A stretch of DNA of 64,000 nt from Pseudomonas azotoformans (GTDB lineage: Bacteria > Pseudomonadota > Gammaproteobacteria > Pseudomonadales > Pseudomonadaceae): positions 868,001-932,000 of the forward strand of contig NZ_CP014546.1 in the NCBI RefSeq assembly GCF_001579805.1. Direction: 5' to 3'. Shown piece after piece: positions 17,805 through 27,725 of this stretch; positions within the stretch are counted from its first letter, which is position 1, and each line of letters begins with the position of its first letter. The translations under genes were made by a program, and so were the position numbers. Below the pieces are notes generated by a model that did no database searches, was not told where the DNA came from, and saw only the letters and a list, made by a program, of their open reading frames with translations.

Positions 17805-19583
17805 TTAGAACAGGGTCTCATCCAGCAGGAACAGCGATTCGCTACCGGCTTTTACCGACGCACTCAGCGAGTGGATGCGTGGCAACAAGCGCGCGAAGTA
17901 GAAGCGTGCAGTGCCCAATTTGCTGGCGTAGAAGTCTTCTTCAGATTCCTTGCCCAACGCAGCCTTGGCCATGCGCGCCCACATGTAGGCGTAGGCCATG
18001 TAGCCAAAGGCGTGCAAATACTCCACCGACGCCGCGCCGATTTCATTCGGGTTGGTCTTGGCGCGGTCCAGCACCCAGGCCGTCAACTCATCCAGGTTAT
18101 CTACTGCTGCGCCCAGCGGCTTGGTGAACTCCGTCAACTCGGCACCCGCCGAGGCAATGAAAGCACGGATCTCATCGGCAAACAGGGTGTAGAACGCCCC
18201 GCCGCTGCCGACGATCTTGCGCCCCATCAAGTCCAGTGCCTGGATGCCGTTGGTGCCTTCGTAGATCTGGGTGATGCGCACATCACGCACCAGTTGCTCC
18301 TGGCCCCACTCGCGAATGTAGCCATGGCCGCCGAACACCTGTTGGCCGAGCACAGTGGTTTCCAGGCCCAGGTCGCTCAAGAACGCCTTGGCTACCGGGG
18401 TCAACAGCGCGACGAGGTTATCGGCACGCTCACGCGCAGCAGCGTCGTCGCTGAACTTGGCGATGTCCAGCTGCGTCGCCACATAGGTGGAGAACGCCCG
18501 GCCACCTTCGTTCGCGGCCTTCATGGTGAGCAACATGCGGCGCACGTCGGGGTGCACGATGATCGGGTCGGCCACTTTGTCTTTGTGCTGAGCCCCGGTT
18601 GGCGCACGGCTTTGCACGCGGTCGCGCGCATAGTCGATGGCGTTCTGGTAGGAACGCTCGCCGGATGCCAGGCCCTGGATGCCTACACCCAGTCGCTCGT
18701 AGTTCATCATGGTGAACATCGCCGCCAAGCCCCGGTTCGGTTCGCCCACCAGGTAACCCACGGCCTCGTCGAAGTTCATCACGCAGGTCGCCGACGCCTG
18801 GATCCCCATCTTGTGCTCGATGGAACCACAACTCACGGTGTTACGTGCGCCCAGGCTGCCGTCGGCATTGACCATGAACTTCGGCACCAGAAACAGTGAG
18901 ATGCCCTTGGGACCGGCCGGTGCGTCCGGCAGCTTGGCCAGCACCAGATGGATGATGTTGTCGGTGAGGTCGTGTTCACCGCCGGTGATAAAGATCTTGG
19001 TGCCGCTGACTTTGTAGGAACCGTCCGCCTGTGGCTCGGCCTTGGTGCGGATAATCCCCAGGTCAGTACCGGCATGGGCCTCGGTCAGGCACATGGAGCC
19101 AGCCCATTCGCCGGAATACATCTTCGGCAGATAAGCGGCTTTCAGTGCTTCGCTGGCGTGGGTGTTGATCGACACGCAGGCGCCGGAGGTGAGCATCGGG
19201 TACAAACCAAACGCCAGGCTGGACGAGTTGATCATCTCTTCAACCTGGGCCGACACCGCCTTGGGCATGCCCATGCCGCCAAACATCGGGTCACCACCTA
19301 CACCCACCCAGCCGCCTTCGGCATAGGTTTTGTAGGCCTGTGGAAAACCATCCGGCGTAAACACTGCGGTGTTGTCCCAGCGGCAACCCTGTTCATCGCC
19401 ACCGCGGCTAAGCGGGGCGATGGATTTGGCGGTGACTTTGCCGGCTTCTTCGAGGATGGCCTCTACGGTTTCGGCGTCAACGGTGTCTGCCAATGCCGGC
19501 AATTGGGCCCAGGTGGTGGCGACCTCAAAGACTTCGTTGAGGACGAAGCGCATATCACGCAGCGGCGCTTTGTAATCAGCCAT
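17805..19583 (-). CDS. Acyl-CoA dehydrogenase, long form (paralogue 1 of 3)
   Basis: A 592-residue FAD acyl-CoA dehydrogenase with the extra C-terminal domain typical of the roughly 600-residue Pseudomonas type (PA0506-PA0508-like). The N-terminus [19 protein letters not shown] is a family hallmark. MCLTEAHAGTDLG and the FITGGEHDL region are FAD/substrate-binding motifs, and QIYEGTNGIQALDLMGRK holds the catalytic-base region. It would oxidise an acyl-CoA to the 2-enoyl-CoA and pass electrons to ETF. It is the last of the minus-strand set; the 123-base gap to the next paralogue may hold its own promoter. The chain-length preference is unknown. Confidence 0.93.
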   Translation of the reverse strand: MADYKAPLRDMRFVLNEVFEVATTWAQLPALADTVDAETVEAILEEAGKVTAKSIAPLSRGGDEQGCRWDNTAVFTPDGFPQAYKTYAEGGWVGVGGDPMFGGMGMPKAVSAQVEEMINSSSLAFGLYPMLTSGACVSINTHASEALKAAYLPKMYSGEWAGSMCLTEAHAGTDLGIIRTKAEPQADGSYKVSGTKIFITGGEHDLTDNIIHLVLAKLPDAPAGPKGISLFLVPKFMVNADGSLGARNTVSCGSIEHKMGIQASATCVMNFDEAVGYLVGEPNRGLAAMFTMMNYERLGVGIQGLASGERSYQNAIDYARDRVQSRAPTGAQHKDKVADPIIVHPDVRRMLLTMKAANEGGRAFSTYVATQLDIAKFSDDAAARERADNLVALLTPVAKAFLSDLGLETTVLGQQVFGGHGYIREWGQEQLVRDVRITQIYEGTNGIQALDLMGRKIVGSGGAFYTLFADEIRAFIASAGAELTEFTKPLGAAVDNLDELTAWVLDRAKTNPNEIGAASVEYLHAFGYMAYAYMWARMAKAALGKESEEDFYASKLGTARFYFARLLPRIHSLSASVKAGSESLFLLDETLF

Positions 19584-19706
19584 GGCAAACCTCGTGAGAA
19601 CGTGAAAAGTAATTCGGTAAGAGTCGGTTTTACAGGCTCAGAGTGTACCCGAACAACTTTTCAGACACATAGGGTCCACTTGTGACTGATTGGTATTTTT
19701 AAGTCA

Positions 19707-21476
19707 TTACAGCGCAAATGCCTCCGCAGGCAGACTCATCAGGCATTCGCTGCCCGCTTCCACCGCAGCGCGGTGGGTGGCGGTACGTGGCAGCAGGCGC
19801 TTGAAATAGAAGTCGCAGGTCGCAAGCTTGGCCTTGGAAAAATCCGAGTCCGGTTGCTCAAGGGCAGCCAGCGCCATACGCAGCCACAGGTAGGCAAGGA
19901 TCACGTAGCCGCTGTACATCAAATAATCCACGGCCGCCGCACCCACTTCATCGGGGTTCTTCATCGCGGCCATGCCGACTTTAGTGGTCAGTTCGCCCCA
20001 CTCTCCGTTCAGCTGGCTAAGCTGCGCCACATAGGCCTTGAGCTGCGGATGCTCGGCATTCGCCGCGCACAACTTATGCACAATCTTGGTAAAGCCACGC
20101 AGCAACTTGCCCTGGCTGCCCAGCACCTTGCGCCCCAGCAGGTCGAGGGCCTGAATGCCGTTGGTGCCTTCATAGATCGGCGCAATCCGCGCATCGCGAG
20201 CCAGTTGTTCCATGCCCCACTCGCGGATGTAACCGTGACCGCCGAAGATCTGCATACCGTGGTTGGTCACCTCAAGGCCGGTGTCGGTCATGAAGGCTTT
20301 GCAGATCGGCGTGAGGAACGCCAGCAGGTCTTCAGCGTCCTGACGCTGGGTGGCGTCGTTGCTCAGGTGCGCGGTGTCGAGCAACTGTGCGGTGAAGTAG
20401 GTCAGTGCGCGATTGCCTTCGTTGAAGGCCTTCATGGTCAGCAGCATGCGGCGCACATCGGGATGCACGATGATCGGGTCGGCGGCTTTATCCGGAGCCT
20501 TGGCACCGGTCAGCGAACGCATCTGCAGGCGGTCGTTGGCGTATTTGATCGCGCCCTGGAAGCTCGCCTCACCATTGCAAAGGCCCTGCATGCCGGTGCC
20601 CAGGCGCGCGTGGTTCATCATGGTGAACATGCAGTTGAGGCCTTTGTTCGCCTCACCGATCAGGAAGCCCTTGGCGCCGTCGAAGTTCAGCACACAGGTG
20701 GCAGAGCCCTTGATGCCCATCTTGTGTTCGATGGAGCCGCAGTGCACCGCGTTACGCTCACCCGAATCCGCATGGAACTTGGGCACGATAAACAGCGAGA
20801 TGCCCTTGGTGCCCGCCGGTGCGTCCGGCAGTTTGGCCAAGACCAAGTGGATAATGTTGGCGCTCATGTCGTGCTCGCCGGCCGAGATGAAGATCTTGCT
20901 GCCGGTGACCGCATAGCTGCCGTCCGCCTGGGGCACGGCGCGGGTCTTGATCAGGCCCAGGTCGGTGCCGCAATGGGCTTCGGTGAGGCACATGGTGCCG
21001 GTCCATTCGCCGGCGGTGAGTTTGCTGAGGAACGTGTCTTTCTGCTCGGCGGTGCCGTGGGCGTGGATCGCCGACATCGCGCCGTGGGTCAGCCCTGGGT
21101 ACATGCCCCAGGAGGTGTTGCTGGAGCCGATCATCTCGCTGAGCACCAGGCCCAGCGACGACGGCAAGCCCTGGCCGCCGTAGGCCGGGTCTGCCGCCAC
21201 GCCGTGCCAGCCACCCTCCACGTACTGGGCGAAGGCTTCCTTGAAACCCTTGGGCGTAGTGACGACGCCATTGTCGAAATGGCAGCCTTCTTCGTCGCCG
21301 CTGCGGTTGAGCGGCGCGAGTACGTTTTCGCAGAATTTGGCGCCTTCTTCGAGAATCGCGCTGACCATGTCCGGGCTGGCATCGGTCGCGCCCAAGGCGG
21401 CGTAATGGCCGTGGAAATCAAACACGTTGTCGATCAGAAAACGCATGTCACGAAGGGGGGCTTTGTAGTCAGGCAT
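19707..21476 (-). CDS. Acyl-CoA dehydrogenase, long form (paralogue 2 of 3)
   Basis: A 589-residue paralogue of the flanking acyl-CoA dehydrogenases. [19 protein letters not shown] is chosen as the start, with GGAG eight bases upstream at ATG 21476; the frame stays open another 19 codons but those are not family-like. The motifs [33 protein letters not shown] and [20 protein letters not shown] are intact. It lies downstream of a frameshifted GGDEF gene and 123 bases upstream of paralogue 1. Tandem paralogues of this family usually differ in chain-length preference, which cannot be read from sequence. Confidence 0.93.
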   Translation of the reverse strand: MPDYKAPLRDMRFLIDNVFDFHGHYAALGATDASPDMVSAILEEGAKFCENVLAPLNRSGDEEGCHFDNGVVTTPKGFKEAFAQYVEGGWHGVAADPAYGGQGLPSSLGLVLSEMIGSSNTSWGMYPGLTHGAMSAIHAHGTAEQKDTFLSKLTAGEWTGTMCLTEAHCGTDLGLIKTRAVPQADGSYAVTGSKIFISAGEHDMSANIIHLVLAKLPDAPAGTKGISLFIVPKFHADSGERNAVHCGSIEHKMGIKGSATCVLNFDGAKGFLIGEANKGLNCMFTMMNHARLGTGMQGLCNGEASFQGAIKYANDRLQMRSLTGAKAPDKAADPIIVHPDVRRMLLTMKAFNEGNRALTYFTAQLLDTAHLSNDATQRQDAEDLLAFLTPICKAFMTDTGLEVTNHGMQIFGGHGYIREWGMEQLARDARIAPIYEGTNGIQALDLLGRKVLGSQGKLLRGFTKIVHKLCAANAEHPQLKAYVAQLSQLNGEWGELTTKVGMAAMKNPDEVGAAAVDYLMYSGYVILAYLWLRMALAALEQPDSDFSKAKLATCDFYFKRLLPRTATHRAAVEAGSECLMSLPAEAFAL

Positions 21477-21566
21477 GGCAATGTCTCCGTCAGCAGATGG
21501 TTTCAACCTACTGCCGGGCATTGCCTCGGACAATCACTGTAGCGCTGCTGAATACAGCGCCATCAC

Positions 21567-22857
21567 TCAACCGGCAGCGCCCTCTGTGCGCACCGCGCCA
21601 CGACGGGTTTGCCCGGCGGCGACCACACAGTTGCGTCCGGCGCCCTTGGCGGCGTACAGCGCCTGGTCGGCGGATTTGAGCACCTCTTCGGGCGTGCGCT
21701 GCTCGGGCCTGGCGCTCGGCCACGCCGATGCTGATGGTCACCGAAACACTCGAGGCACCACTGCCCGCACGGCGCTGACGGCCTTGGTGATCGTCCTGGG
21801 GGCGGTCCGAATTGCGCAGCTTGATATCGTAGTCCGCGATGATCTCGCGGATCTCCTCCAAGTGCGGCATGCATTCTTCCACCGTCTTGCCGGCGAACAC
21901 TACGGCAAACTCCTCACCACCATAGCGATAAGCGCGCCCGCCACCGTTGACCTTGGACAGCTTGCTCGCCACCAGGCGCAGCACCTGGTCGCCGACATCA
22001 TGGCCGTGGGTGTCGTTGAAGCGCTTGAAGTGGTCGACGTCGCTCATCGCCAGCACGTAGTTGCGCCCCAACCGCTGCATGCGCTCGTTCAGCGCGCGAC
22101 GCCCCGGCAAGCCAGTGAGTTCATCGCGAAAGGCCATTTGATAAGCCTCATGGGCCACACCGGCTGCGATCATCAGCATCACCTGGCTACACATGATGTT
22201 CAGGGTGAACGGCAGGATGAATGTCTGCGGCAACATCCAGAACAGCCCCAGCAAACCCACCAGTTGCGCCGCGTGCAGCGGACGTGGCTGATACCAGTAC
22301 TGCGCCGCCAGGGTCAGGAAGCCGATCAGGAACATCGGGTATGACAGCTGGATCAGGCTCATCCAGCTGCCATGCAGCGCCGGCCAGCGAATCTCCGCCA
22401 GCCAATTGAGCACCGCCTGGGGATAACTCTGCTCCAGCGCCAAGGCCACGCTGCCGATCGCCAGCAACACCGCGCCACGGGCGACGAAGTCGCGGAACAG
22501 GTGGGTCTTCTCCTGCCATAGCGCGTAGATGCTGAACAACAACGGCAGCAACAAACAACACAGATGAAACACCACCGCCGCGTCTTCGCGCACGCGGCCG
22601 TTGTCGCGGTAAAAATCGGTCTGTGTATCCAGCAGGAAGTAGGCGATGTACACCGTGATCATCAGGAACAGTTCACGCTGACGGCGATACACCGCGCAGT
22701 ACGAGCCACCGAGCAACAGCACCAGGGTCGGCAACACATTGAACAGCGACGTGAAGAAGACGTTGAGGTCCTTGACGTACGCAGCCGAGAGCCCGGCCAG
22801 CAGAAGCAGCAACGAAGGTAAAAAGTGACTGAAACGTACAGCGGACACGCGCGACAA
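21567..22857 (-). pseudogene. Membrane GGDEF diguanylate cyclase, frameshifted near its C-terminus
   Basis: The N-terminal half is a bundle of hydrophobic helices (FSHFLPSLLLLLAGLSAAYV onward). A GGDEF domain follows with intact RYGGEEF and the DVDHFKRFNDTHGHDVGD segment. After SIGVAER the reading frame changes near 21708-21716. The open frame continues as an Arg-rich tail to a stop at 21508, while the next frame encodes the expected domain end: RPEQRTPEEVLKSADQALYA, then AKGAGRNCVV, to a stop at 21567. The tail lost includes the last GGDEF helix. This is either a true frameshift or a one-base sequencing error. The TTG 22857 start is preferred because GGAG lies eight bases upstream. Confidence 0.75.
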
Positions 22858-23007
22858 GGGTAAAACTCCGACCCGCAAAAAAATGATGGCACTGTGCCTT
22901 TATGCCGACAGTTAAGCACAACCTGGCACGCATGTATCACATTGCCATCACTGTAACGGCAGCCAGCGGTAATCCCTGAGCGCTTTACTGTGGTTTTTTA
23001 TCGCCCA

Positions 23008-23046
23008 CAAAAAAGCCGCCGCTCCCATGAAGAAGCGGCGGCTCTT
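23008..23046 (-). terminator. Intrinsic terminator of acyl-CoA dehydrogenase 3
   Basis: On the minus strand the stem AGCCGCCGCTTCT with GGGAGCGGCGGCT is followed by a TTTTTT run. It lies 20 bases past the stop codon and separates this gene from the GGDEF gene. Confidence 0.85.
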
Positions 23047-23065
23047 GAAGTGAACCCGGTAAGGC

Positions 23066-24871
23066 TTAGTAAGCCAGGCCGAAGTCTTCTTCTTTCATGT
23101 CCATCAGGTTGTTGGCGCCCGACAGCATGGTGGCTTTATGGGCCAGGGTACGCGGCAGGATGCGCTGGAAGTAGAAGCGCGCAGTCTGCAGCTTGGCGGT
23201 GTAGAACGCCTCTTCGGTGGTGCCGGCAGCCAGTTTTTCGGCAGCCAGGCGCGCCATGTCGGCCCAGAAGTAAGCCAGGCACGCGTAACCGGAGTACATC
23301 AGGTAATCCACCGAGGCGGCACCCACTTCTTCGCGGTCTTTCATCGCGGCCATGCCGACCTTCATGGTCAACTCGCCCCACTCTTTGTTCAGAGCCGCCA
23401 GCGGTGCAACGAACTCTTTGACCGCTTCGTTGCCTTCGTTGGCCTGGCAGAACTTGTGCACGATCTTGGTGAAGCCCTTGAGCGCTTCGCCCTGGGTCAT
23501 CAGCACTTTACGGCCCAGCAGGTCCAGGGCCTGGATGCCGGTGGTGCCTTCGTACAGCATCGAAATGCGGCTGTCGCGAACGTTCTGCTCCATGCCCCAC
23601 TCGGCGATGAAGCCGTGGCCGCCGTAGATCTGCACACCGTGGTTGGCCGATTCAAAACCGACTTCGGTCATGAACGCCTTGGCGATTGGAGTCATGAAAG
23701 CCAGCAGGCCGTCAGCCTGTTTCTTGGCTTCGTCGTCGGTGCCGTATTTGACGATGTCCACTTGCTTGGCGGTGAAGTACACCATCGCACGGTTGCCTTC
23801 GGCGAAGGCTTTCATGGTCAGCAGCATGCGGCGCACGTCGGGGTGCACGATGATCGGGTCGGCGGCTTTGTCCGGCGCTTTCGGCCCGGTCAGGGAGCGC
23901 ATTTGCAGGCGATCGCGAGCGTACTTCAGGCCGCCCTGGAAGCCGATCTCGGCGTGGGACAGGCCTTGCAGCGCGGTACCCAGGCGAGCAGTGTTCATAA
24001 AGGTGAACATGCAGTTCAGGCCTTTGTTCGCCGGGCCGATCAGGAAACCGGTGGCCGCGTCGAAGTTCATCACGCAGGTGGCGTTGCCGTGGATGCCCAT
24101 CTTGTGTTCAAGGGATCCACAGGTCACGGCGTTGCGCGCGCCAATCGAACCGTCAGCGTTCGGCAGGAACTTCGGCACGATGAACAGCGAGATACCTTTG
24201 GTACCGGCCGGTGCATCCGGCAGGCGGGCCAGTACGATGTGGACGATGTTGTCGGCCATGTCGTGTTCACCGGCCGAGATGAAGATCTTGGTACCGGAGA
24301 CTTTGTAGGAACCGTCGGCCTGAGGCTCGGCCTTGGTGCGCAGCATGCCCAGGTCGGTGCCGCAGTGTGGCTCGGTCAGGCACATGGTGCCGGTCCATTC
24401 ACCCGACACCAGCTTGGTCAGGTAAGCCTCTTGCTGCTCGGGAGTACCGTGCTCGGAGATGGTGTTCATCGCACCGTGGGACAGGCCAGGGTACATGCCC
24501 CACGACCAGTTGGCGGCGCCCACCATTTCGCTCACGGCCAGGCCCAGGGATTCCGGCAGGCCTTGGCCGCCGTGCTCCACGTCGTGGGCCAGGCTTGGCC
24601 AGCCGCCTTCGACGAATTGTTTGTAGGCTTCTTTGAAACCGGTTGGGGTTTTAACGCCCGACTCACTCCAGGTGCAGCCTTCGATGTCGCCCACGCGGTT
24701 CAGCGGTGCCAGTACTTGCTCGCAAAACTTGGCGCCTTCTTCAAGGATGGCGTCAACCATGTCCGGGGTAGCGTCCTGGCAAGCCGGCAGGCTCTGATAG
24801 TGCGCTTCATAGCCAAGCAGTTCGTCACGAACGAAGCGAATATCACGCAAGGGGGCCTTGTAGTCAGGCAT
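23066..24871 (-). CDS. Acyl-CoA dehydrogenase, long form (paralogue 3 of 3)
   Basis: A 601-residue acyl-CoA dehydrogenase, the most upstream of three. The start [20 protein letters not shown] at ATG 24871 follows AGAGG; the open frame extends 21 codons further but the family N-terminus fixes the start. FAD/substrate motifs are [15 protein letters not shown] and [32 protein letters not shown] has Thr for the usual Asn, a minor change. It has its own terminator, so it is a single-gene unit. Its promoter region holds overlapping PsrA-type palindromes, which suggests induction by long-chain acyl-CoA. Confidence 0.94.
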   Translation of the reverse strand: MPDYKAPLRDIRFVRDELLGYEAHYQSLPACQDATPDMVDAILEEGAKFCEQVLAPLNRVGDIEGCTWSESGVKTPTGFKEAYKQFVEGGWPSLAHDVEHGGQGLPESLGLAVSEMVGAANWSWGMYPGLSHGAMNTISEHGTPEQQEAYLTKLVSGEWTGTMCLTEPHCGTDLGMLRTKAEPQADGSYKVSGTKIFISAGEHDMADNIVHIVLARLPDAPAGTKGISLFIVPKFLPNADGSIGARNAVTCGSLEHKMGIHGNATCVMNFDAATGFLIGPANKGLNCMFTFMNTARLGTALQGLSHAEIGFQGGLKYARDRLQMRSLTGPKAPDKAADPIIVHPDVRRMLLTMKAFAEGNRAMVYFTAKQVDIVKYGTDDEAKKQADGLLAFMTPIAKAFMTEVGFESANHGVQIYGGHGFIAEWGMEQNVRDSRISMLYEGTTGIQALDLLGRKVLMTQGEALKGFTKIVHKFCQANEGNEAVKEFVAPLAALNKEWGELTMKVGMAAMKDREEVGAASVDYLMYSGYACLAYFWADMARLAAEKLAAGTTEEAFYTAKLQTARFYFQRILPRTLAHKATMLSGANNLMDMKEEDFGLAY

Positions 24872-24931
24872 AGCGATAAACCTCTGCTGATGTATCTGGA
24901 ATGAACAACCGCGTGGAATTGTTGTGGCGGT

Positions 24932-24958
24932 CAAACAGGTGTTTGAAACATACGTTTA
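24932..24958. promoter_or_regulatory. Tandem PsrA-type operators upstream of acyl-CoA dehydrogenase 3
   Basis: CAAAC-AGGT-GTTTG (24932-24945) is a perfect match to the published PsrA consensus (G/C)AAAC-N2-4-GTTT(G/C). GAAAC-ATAC-GTTTA (24945-24958) overlaps it by one base and matches all but the last position. Both lie 61-87 bases upstream of the start codon. PsrA is a long-chain fatty-acid sensor of pseudomonads known to control this type of gene. Confidence 0.7.
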
Positions 24959-25085
24959 CCACCTGGGGATGTCAAGCGTCGTCCGGATGCCGTTTGTCAT
25001 GACATGAATCAAAGGCGCGCACGGCGACGCCTGCGGCGGGTTGCCACAAGGAGTTCAGAAGGGAATCAAGAATTGTGCAAGCACA

Positions 25086-25108
25086 ACCGACCTCAGTAAG
25101 AGGCCGGT
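25086..25108 (-). terminator. Stem-loop after the 93-residue protein gene
   Basis: A 9-bp stem ACCGGCCTC with GAGGTCGGT (one G-U pair) and a 5-base loop lies 16 bases past the stop codon on the minus strand. It lacks a clear T run, so it may be a weak terminator or an mRNA-end stabiliser. Confidence 0.5.
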
Positions 25109-25123
25109 GGGAGTCAGAGGGGG

Positions 25124-25405
25124 TTAAGCGTAGGTGTCGATCAGGGTGCCGAGCATCTCATCCGAAGCCTTGGCGACTTTGGCGCCGAGCTCCACTTGAA
25201 ATTTGCCTTGGGCCATTTCGACCATGTTGCTGGCCGAGTTGGACGGCTGGGCGCGGTCGTTGGCTTGCAGACGGTCGCTTTGCGCATCCGAGGGCTGGGT
25301 CGTCGCAGCGCTGGCGATTTTGCCGGCCGCCTGGTCGACACGGCTCTGCCCGGTCTGAATGCTGCTCAGGCCCGAATAAAACGCGCTGCTTCCGGAGATT
25401 TCCAT
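25124..25405 (-). CDS. Small flagellar rod/hook-like conserved protein
   Basis: A 93-residue protein with no signal peptide and no membrane helix. The N-terminus (FYSGLSSIQTGQSRVDQAAG) resembles the amphipathic N-helix of flagellar rod and hook proteins. The C-terminus (MVEMAQGKFQVELGAKVAKA, then SDEMLGTLIDTYA) follows the pattern of their C-terminal coiled-coil helix. A polar Ser/Gln/Asp-rich linker joins the two, in place of the globular domains of a true rod protein. No flagellar genes are near; the neighbours are bioD and an acyl-CoA dehydrogenase. I do not recognise a named family, and its function is unknown. Confidence 0.7.
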   Translation of the reverse strand: MEISGSSAFYSGLSSIQTGQSRVDQAAGKIASAATTQPSDAQSDRLQANDRAQPSNSASNMVEMAQGKFQVELGAKVAKASDEMLGTLIDTYA

Positions 25406-25511
25406 GGCGTAAGCCTGCCTTTAGAGAATCGTGAACCGTGATTGAAGCAGAGTTGCCCGCAAAACGCCCGTCAAAAACACTAATGGCATAATGCCTTAGC
25501 GATAGCCAAAA

Positions 25512-26192
25512 TCAGTCAAGCAAGTCCAGCTGCAAGTATTCCGCCACCGCTTCAGCCCCCGCCTGCTTGAGTTTCGGCACACGGCCCAGACAGGGCGCAG
25601 GCAGCCGTTCGGCCAGGGTGGCGAGGTTCTCTTCCAGACGGGAGGTCTTGGGGTCGATGATATTCGCCACCCACCCGGCCAGCTGCAAACCGTCACGGGC
25701 GATGGCTTCGGCGGTGAGCAAGGCATGGCTGATGCAACCCAGGCGCACGCCCACCACCAGGATCACCGGCAGCTTGAGCGCCATGGCCAAATCCGACAGG
25801 TTCGCCTGATCGGCCAGAGGCACCCGCCAACCGCCTGCGCCTTCAATCAAGGTGAAATCTGCTTCGCGCGCCAGAATCTGCTGCATGGGCTTGAGCAACG
25901 ATTGCACGGTCAGAGAGACGCCCGCCTCCCGCGCCGCCAAATGCGGCGCGATGGCCGGCTCGAACGCCACCGGGTTGACCTCGGCATACGTCAGGGGCAA
26001 CGAACATTCGGCCAGCAACGCCAGTGCATCGGCGTTGCGCAAGCCTTTGGGCGTGACCTGGCAGCCGGAAGCCACGGGTTTGCCGGCGGCAGTGCTTCTG
26101 CCGGCTTGTCGTGCTGCGTGCAGCAGGCCAGCAGCGACGGTGGTCTTGCCGACATCGGTGTCGGTGCCGGTGATGAAGTAGGCGGCGCTCAT
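25512..26192 (-). CDS. bioD: Dethiobiotin synthetase BioD
   Basis: A 226-residue ATP-dependent carboxylase that closes the ureido ring of dethiobiotin from DAPA and CO2. The P-loop [13 protein letters not shown] has G9 to T17. Further family segments are [18 protein letters not shown] and [19 protein letters not shown]. It is the last gene of the bioBFHCD operon and overlaps bioC by ATGA, so translation is probably coupled. The length is normal. Confidence 0.97.
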   Translation of the reverse strand: MSAAYFITGTDTDVGKTTVAAGLLHAARQAGRSTAAGKPVASGCQVTPKGLRNADALALLAECSLPLTYAEVNPVAFEPAIAPHLAAREAGVSLTVQSLLKPMQQILAREADFTLIEGAGGWRVPLADQANLSDLAMALKLPVILVVGVRLGCISHALLTAEAIARDGLQLAGWVANIIDPKTSRLEENLATLAERLPAPCLGRVPKLKQAGAEAVAEYLQLDLLD

Positions 26193-27001
26193 AGAGGTTT
26201 CTCCAGTACGGCATACACCACTTGGTAAGTCGCCGGCAGGCCCTGGGCCTGGCGGAACCGCTCATACGCCTGCACCAGTGCAACAATCCGCGCGCGCCCC
26301 GTCAACCCTCCCGGCCGGCCGGGGTTGAGGTTGTGCGCACCCAGGGCCTTCAATTCATGGGTGAGGCTGCGCACGTCCGGGTAATGCAACACGTGGGCGC
26401 GGCGCTCCAGGCTCACTACCCGCAAGCCGCTGGCTGCGCACAGATGCTGATAAGCCTCGAACGTACGAAAGCGGTTGACGTGAACCAGGCCATCCGCCGC
26501 GCGCCAGCTTTCGCGCAGCTCTTCCAGGGTGCCCACACACAGGCTGGCAAAAGCGAACGTGCCACCCGGTTGCAGCACGCGGTAGGCCTCGCTGAGCACC
26601 GCCTCAAAGTTGGCGCACCACTGCACCGCGAGGGAGGAGAAGATCAGCGCCACGCTGTCAGCTTTAAGCGGCAAGCGCTCGGCATCGCCTGCGACGAAGT
26701 GCTGCGCCCCCCCCAGCGGACGCGCGTGATTGAGCATGCCTTCGGCGATGTCCAGTGCAATGCCTTGGCTGGCGGGCAAACGTTCGGCCAGCACGCGGCT
26801 GAAATAACCGGTGCCGCAGCCCATGTCCAGCCAGCGTTGCGGCGCAATGTCGGCCGGCAAGCGTGCCAGCAATTGGCTGCCCACTGCGCGCTGCAACTCG
26901 GCAACGCTGTCGTAACTGGCGGCTGCGCGGGAAAAGGACGCCGCCACCTGGCGCTTGTCCGGCAAGGCAGCCGGCAGCGGGGCGTGGGATAAATCAGTCA
27001 T
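26189..27001 (-). CDS. bioC: Malonyl-ACP O-methyltransferase BioC
   Basis: A 270-residue SAM-dependent methyltransferase that methylates malonyl-ACP so fatty-acid synthesis can build the pimeloyl chain of biotin. SAM motif I is [20 protein letters not shown] (D59 to G65). Later segments include FSSLAVQWC and [15 protein letters not shown]. The start [20 protein letters not shown] at 27001 lies eight bases inside the end of bioH; an earlier in-frame Met lies in bioH and is not family-like. The pair with bioH identifies it as BioC rather than a generic methyltransferase. Confidence 0.95.
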   Translation of the reverse strand: MTDLSHAPLPAALPDKRQVAASFSRAAASYDSVAELQRAVGSQLLARLPADIAPQRWLDMGCGTGYFSRVLAERLPASQGIALDIAEGMLNHARPLGGAQHFVAGDAERLPLKADSVALIFSSLAVQWCANFEAVLSEAYRVLQPGGTFAFASLCVGTLEELRESWRAADGLVHVNRFRTFEAYQHLCAASGLRVVSLERRAHVLHYPDVRSLTHELKALGAHNLNPGRPGGLTGRARIVALVQAYERFRQAQGLPATYQVVYAVLEKPL

Positions 27002-27725
27002 CGACGCACTCATGCAAAAAAGCCTGGATGGCCCCCGCGACACCGTGGGGGTCTTCCAGAAGAAACGCGTGGCCGGCCTGTTCAATCAGGCCGATTTCAA
27101 CATCGGGCAGCAACGCCAGCAGGTCGCTGGCGGCTTCGGCGGGGACCAACCCGTCCAGCCCGGCGAACAGGTGCAACTGCGGGCCGCGATACGCCAGCAA
27201 GGCTTCGCGGGTGTCGAGTTGGGCGAGCAGTTCGAGGCCGGGCATCAGCACACTGGAAGGCGAATTCGGCGCGCCACTGACCAGCAAGCGCGATAACCCA
27301 CGCGGGTCTTCGGCGCCTTTGGCACACAACAAACCGAAGCGCTTGAGGGTCACTTGGGAGTCGGCGTGGCAACCGGCGAGAAACGCATCGAAGGTCTCGG
27401 CGGGCATCGCACTCGGCCAACCTTCATGGGCGACAAAACACGGATTGCTCGCCAGCGTCAGCAAGCCGCAGCAACGTTCGCCACGCCGCGCCGCCAGCTC
27501 CGAAGCGAGCATGCCACCCAGCGACCAACCGCCCAGCCAGGCGTTGTCCGGCAGCGTGGCGTCGAGTTCGTCGAGCCATTCATTCAGGTCGCTGGAATCC
27601 AGTGCGGGCAACGGCTCGATCTGCACCTGCAGGTGTTCGTCCAGGCCTTGCAATGCAGCGGCCAACGGTTCCAGCGGCGATACACCGAGGCCCCAGCCCG
27701 GCAGCAATATCAGTCGATCACGCAT
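26994..27725 (-). CDS. bioH: Pimeloyl-ACP methyl ester carboxylesterase BioH
   Basis: A 243-residue alpha/beta hydrolase that removes the methyl group from pimeloyl-ACP methyl ester, ending chain elongation for biotin. The nucleophile elbow is GGWSLGGML with S68, the His of the triad is near 219 ([13 protein letters not shown]), and the oxyanion region is LLPGWGLG. It overlaps bioF by eight bases and bioC by eight. Pseudomonas places bioH inside the bio operon, unlike E. coli. Confidence 0.95.
   Translation of the reverse strand: MRDRLILLPGWGLGVSPLEPLAAALQGLDEHLQVQIEPLPALDSSDLNEWLDELDATLPDNAWLGGWSLGGMLASELAARRGERCCGLLTLASNPCFVAHEGWPSAMPAETFDAFLAGCHADSQVTLKRFGLLCAKGAEDPRGLSRLLVSGAPNSPSSVLMPGLELLAQLDTREALLAYRGPQLHLFAGLDGLVPAEAASDLLALLPDVEIGLIEQAGHAFLLEDPHGVAGAIQAFLHECVDD

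Noticed and set aside
19773..21542. 589-codon antisense frame across acyl-CoA dehydrogenase 2
   Set aside because: The same kind of antisense frame (588 codons at 23138-24904) appears over paralogue 3. They follow from the codon bias of the real genes, not from coding.
24932..24945. The PsrA-type palindrome as part of an insertion-sequence end
   Set aside because: No transposase, terminal repeats or target duplication is present; the match to the regulatory consensus is the simpler reading.
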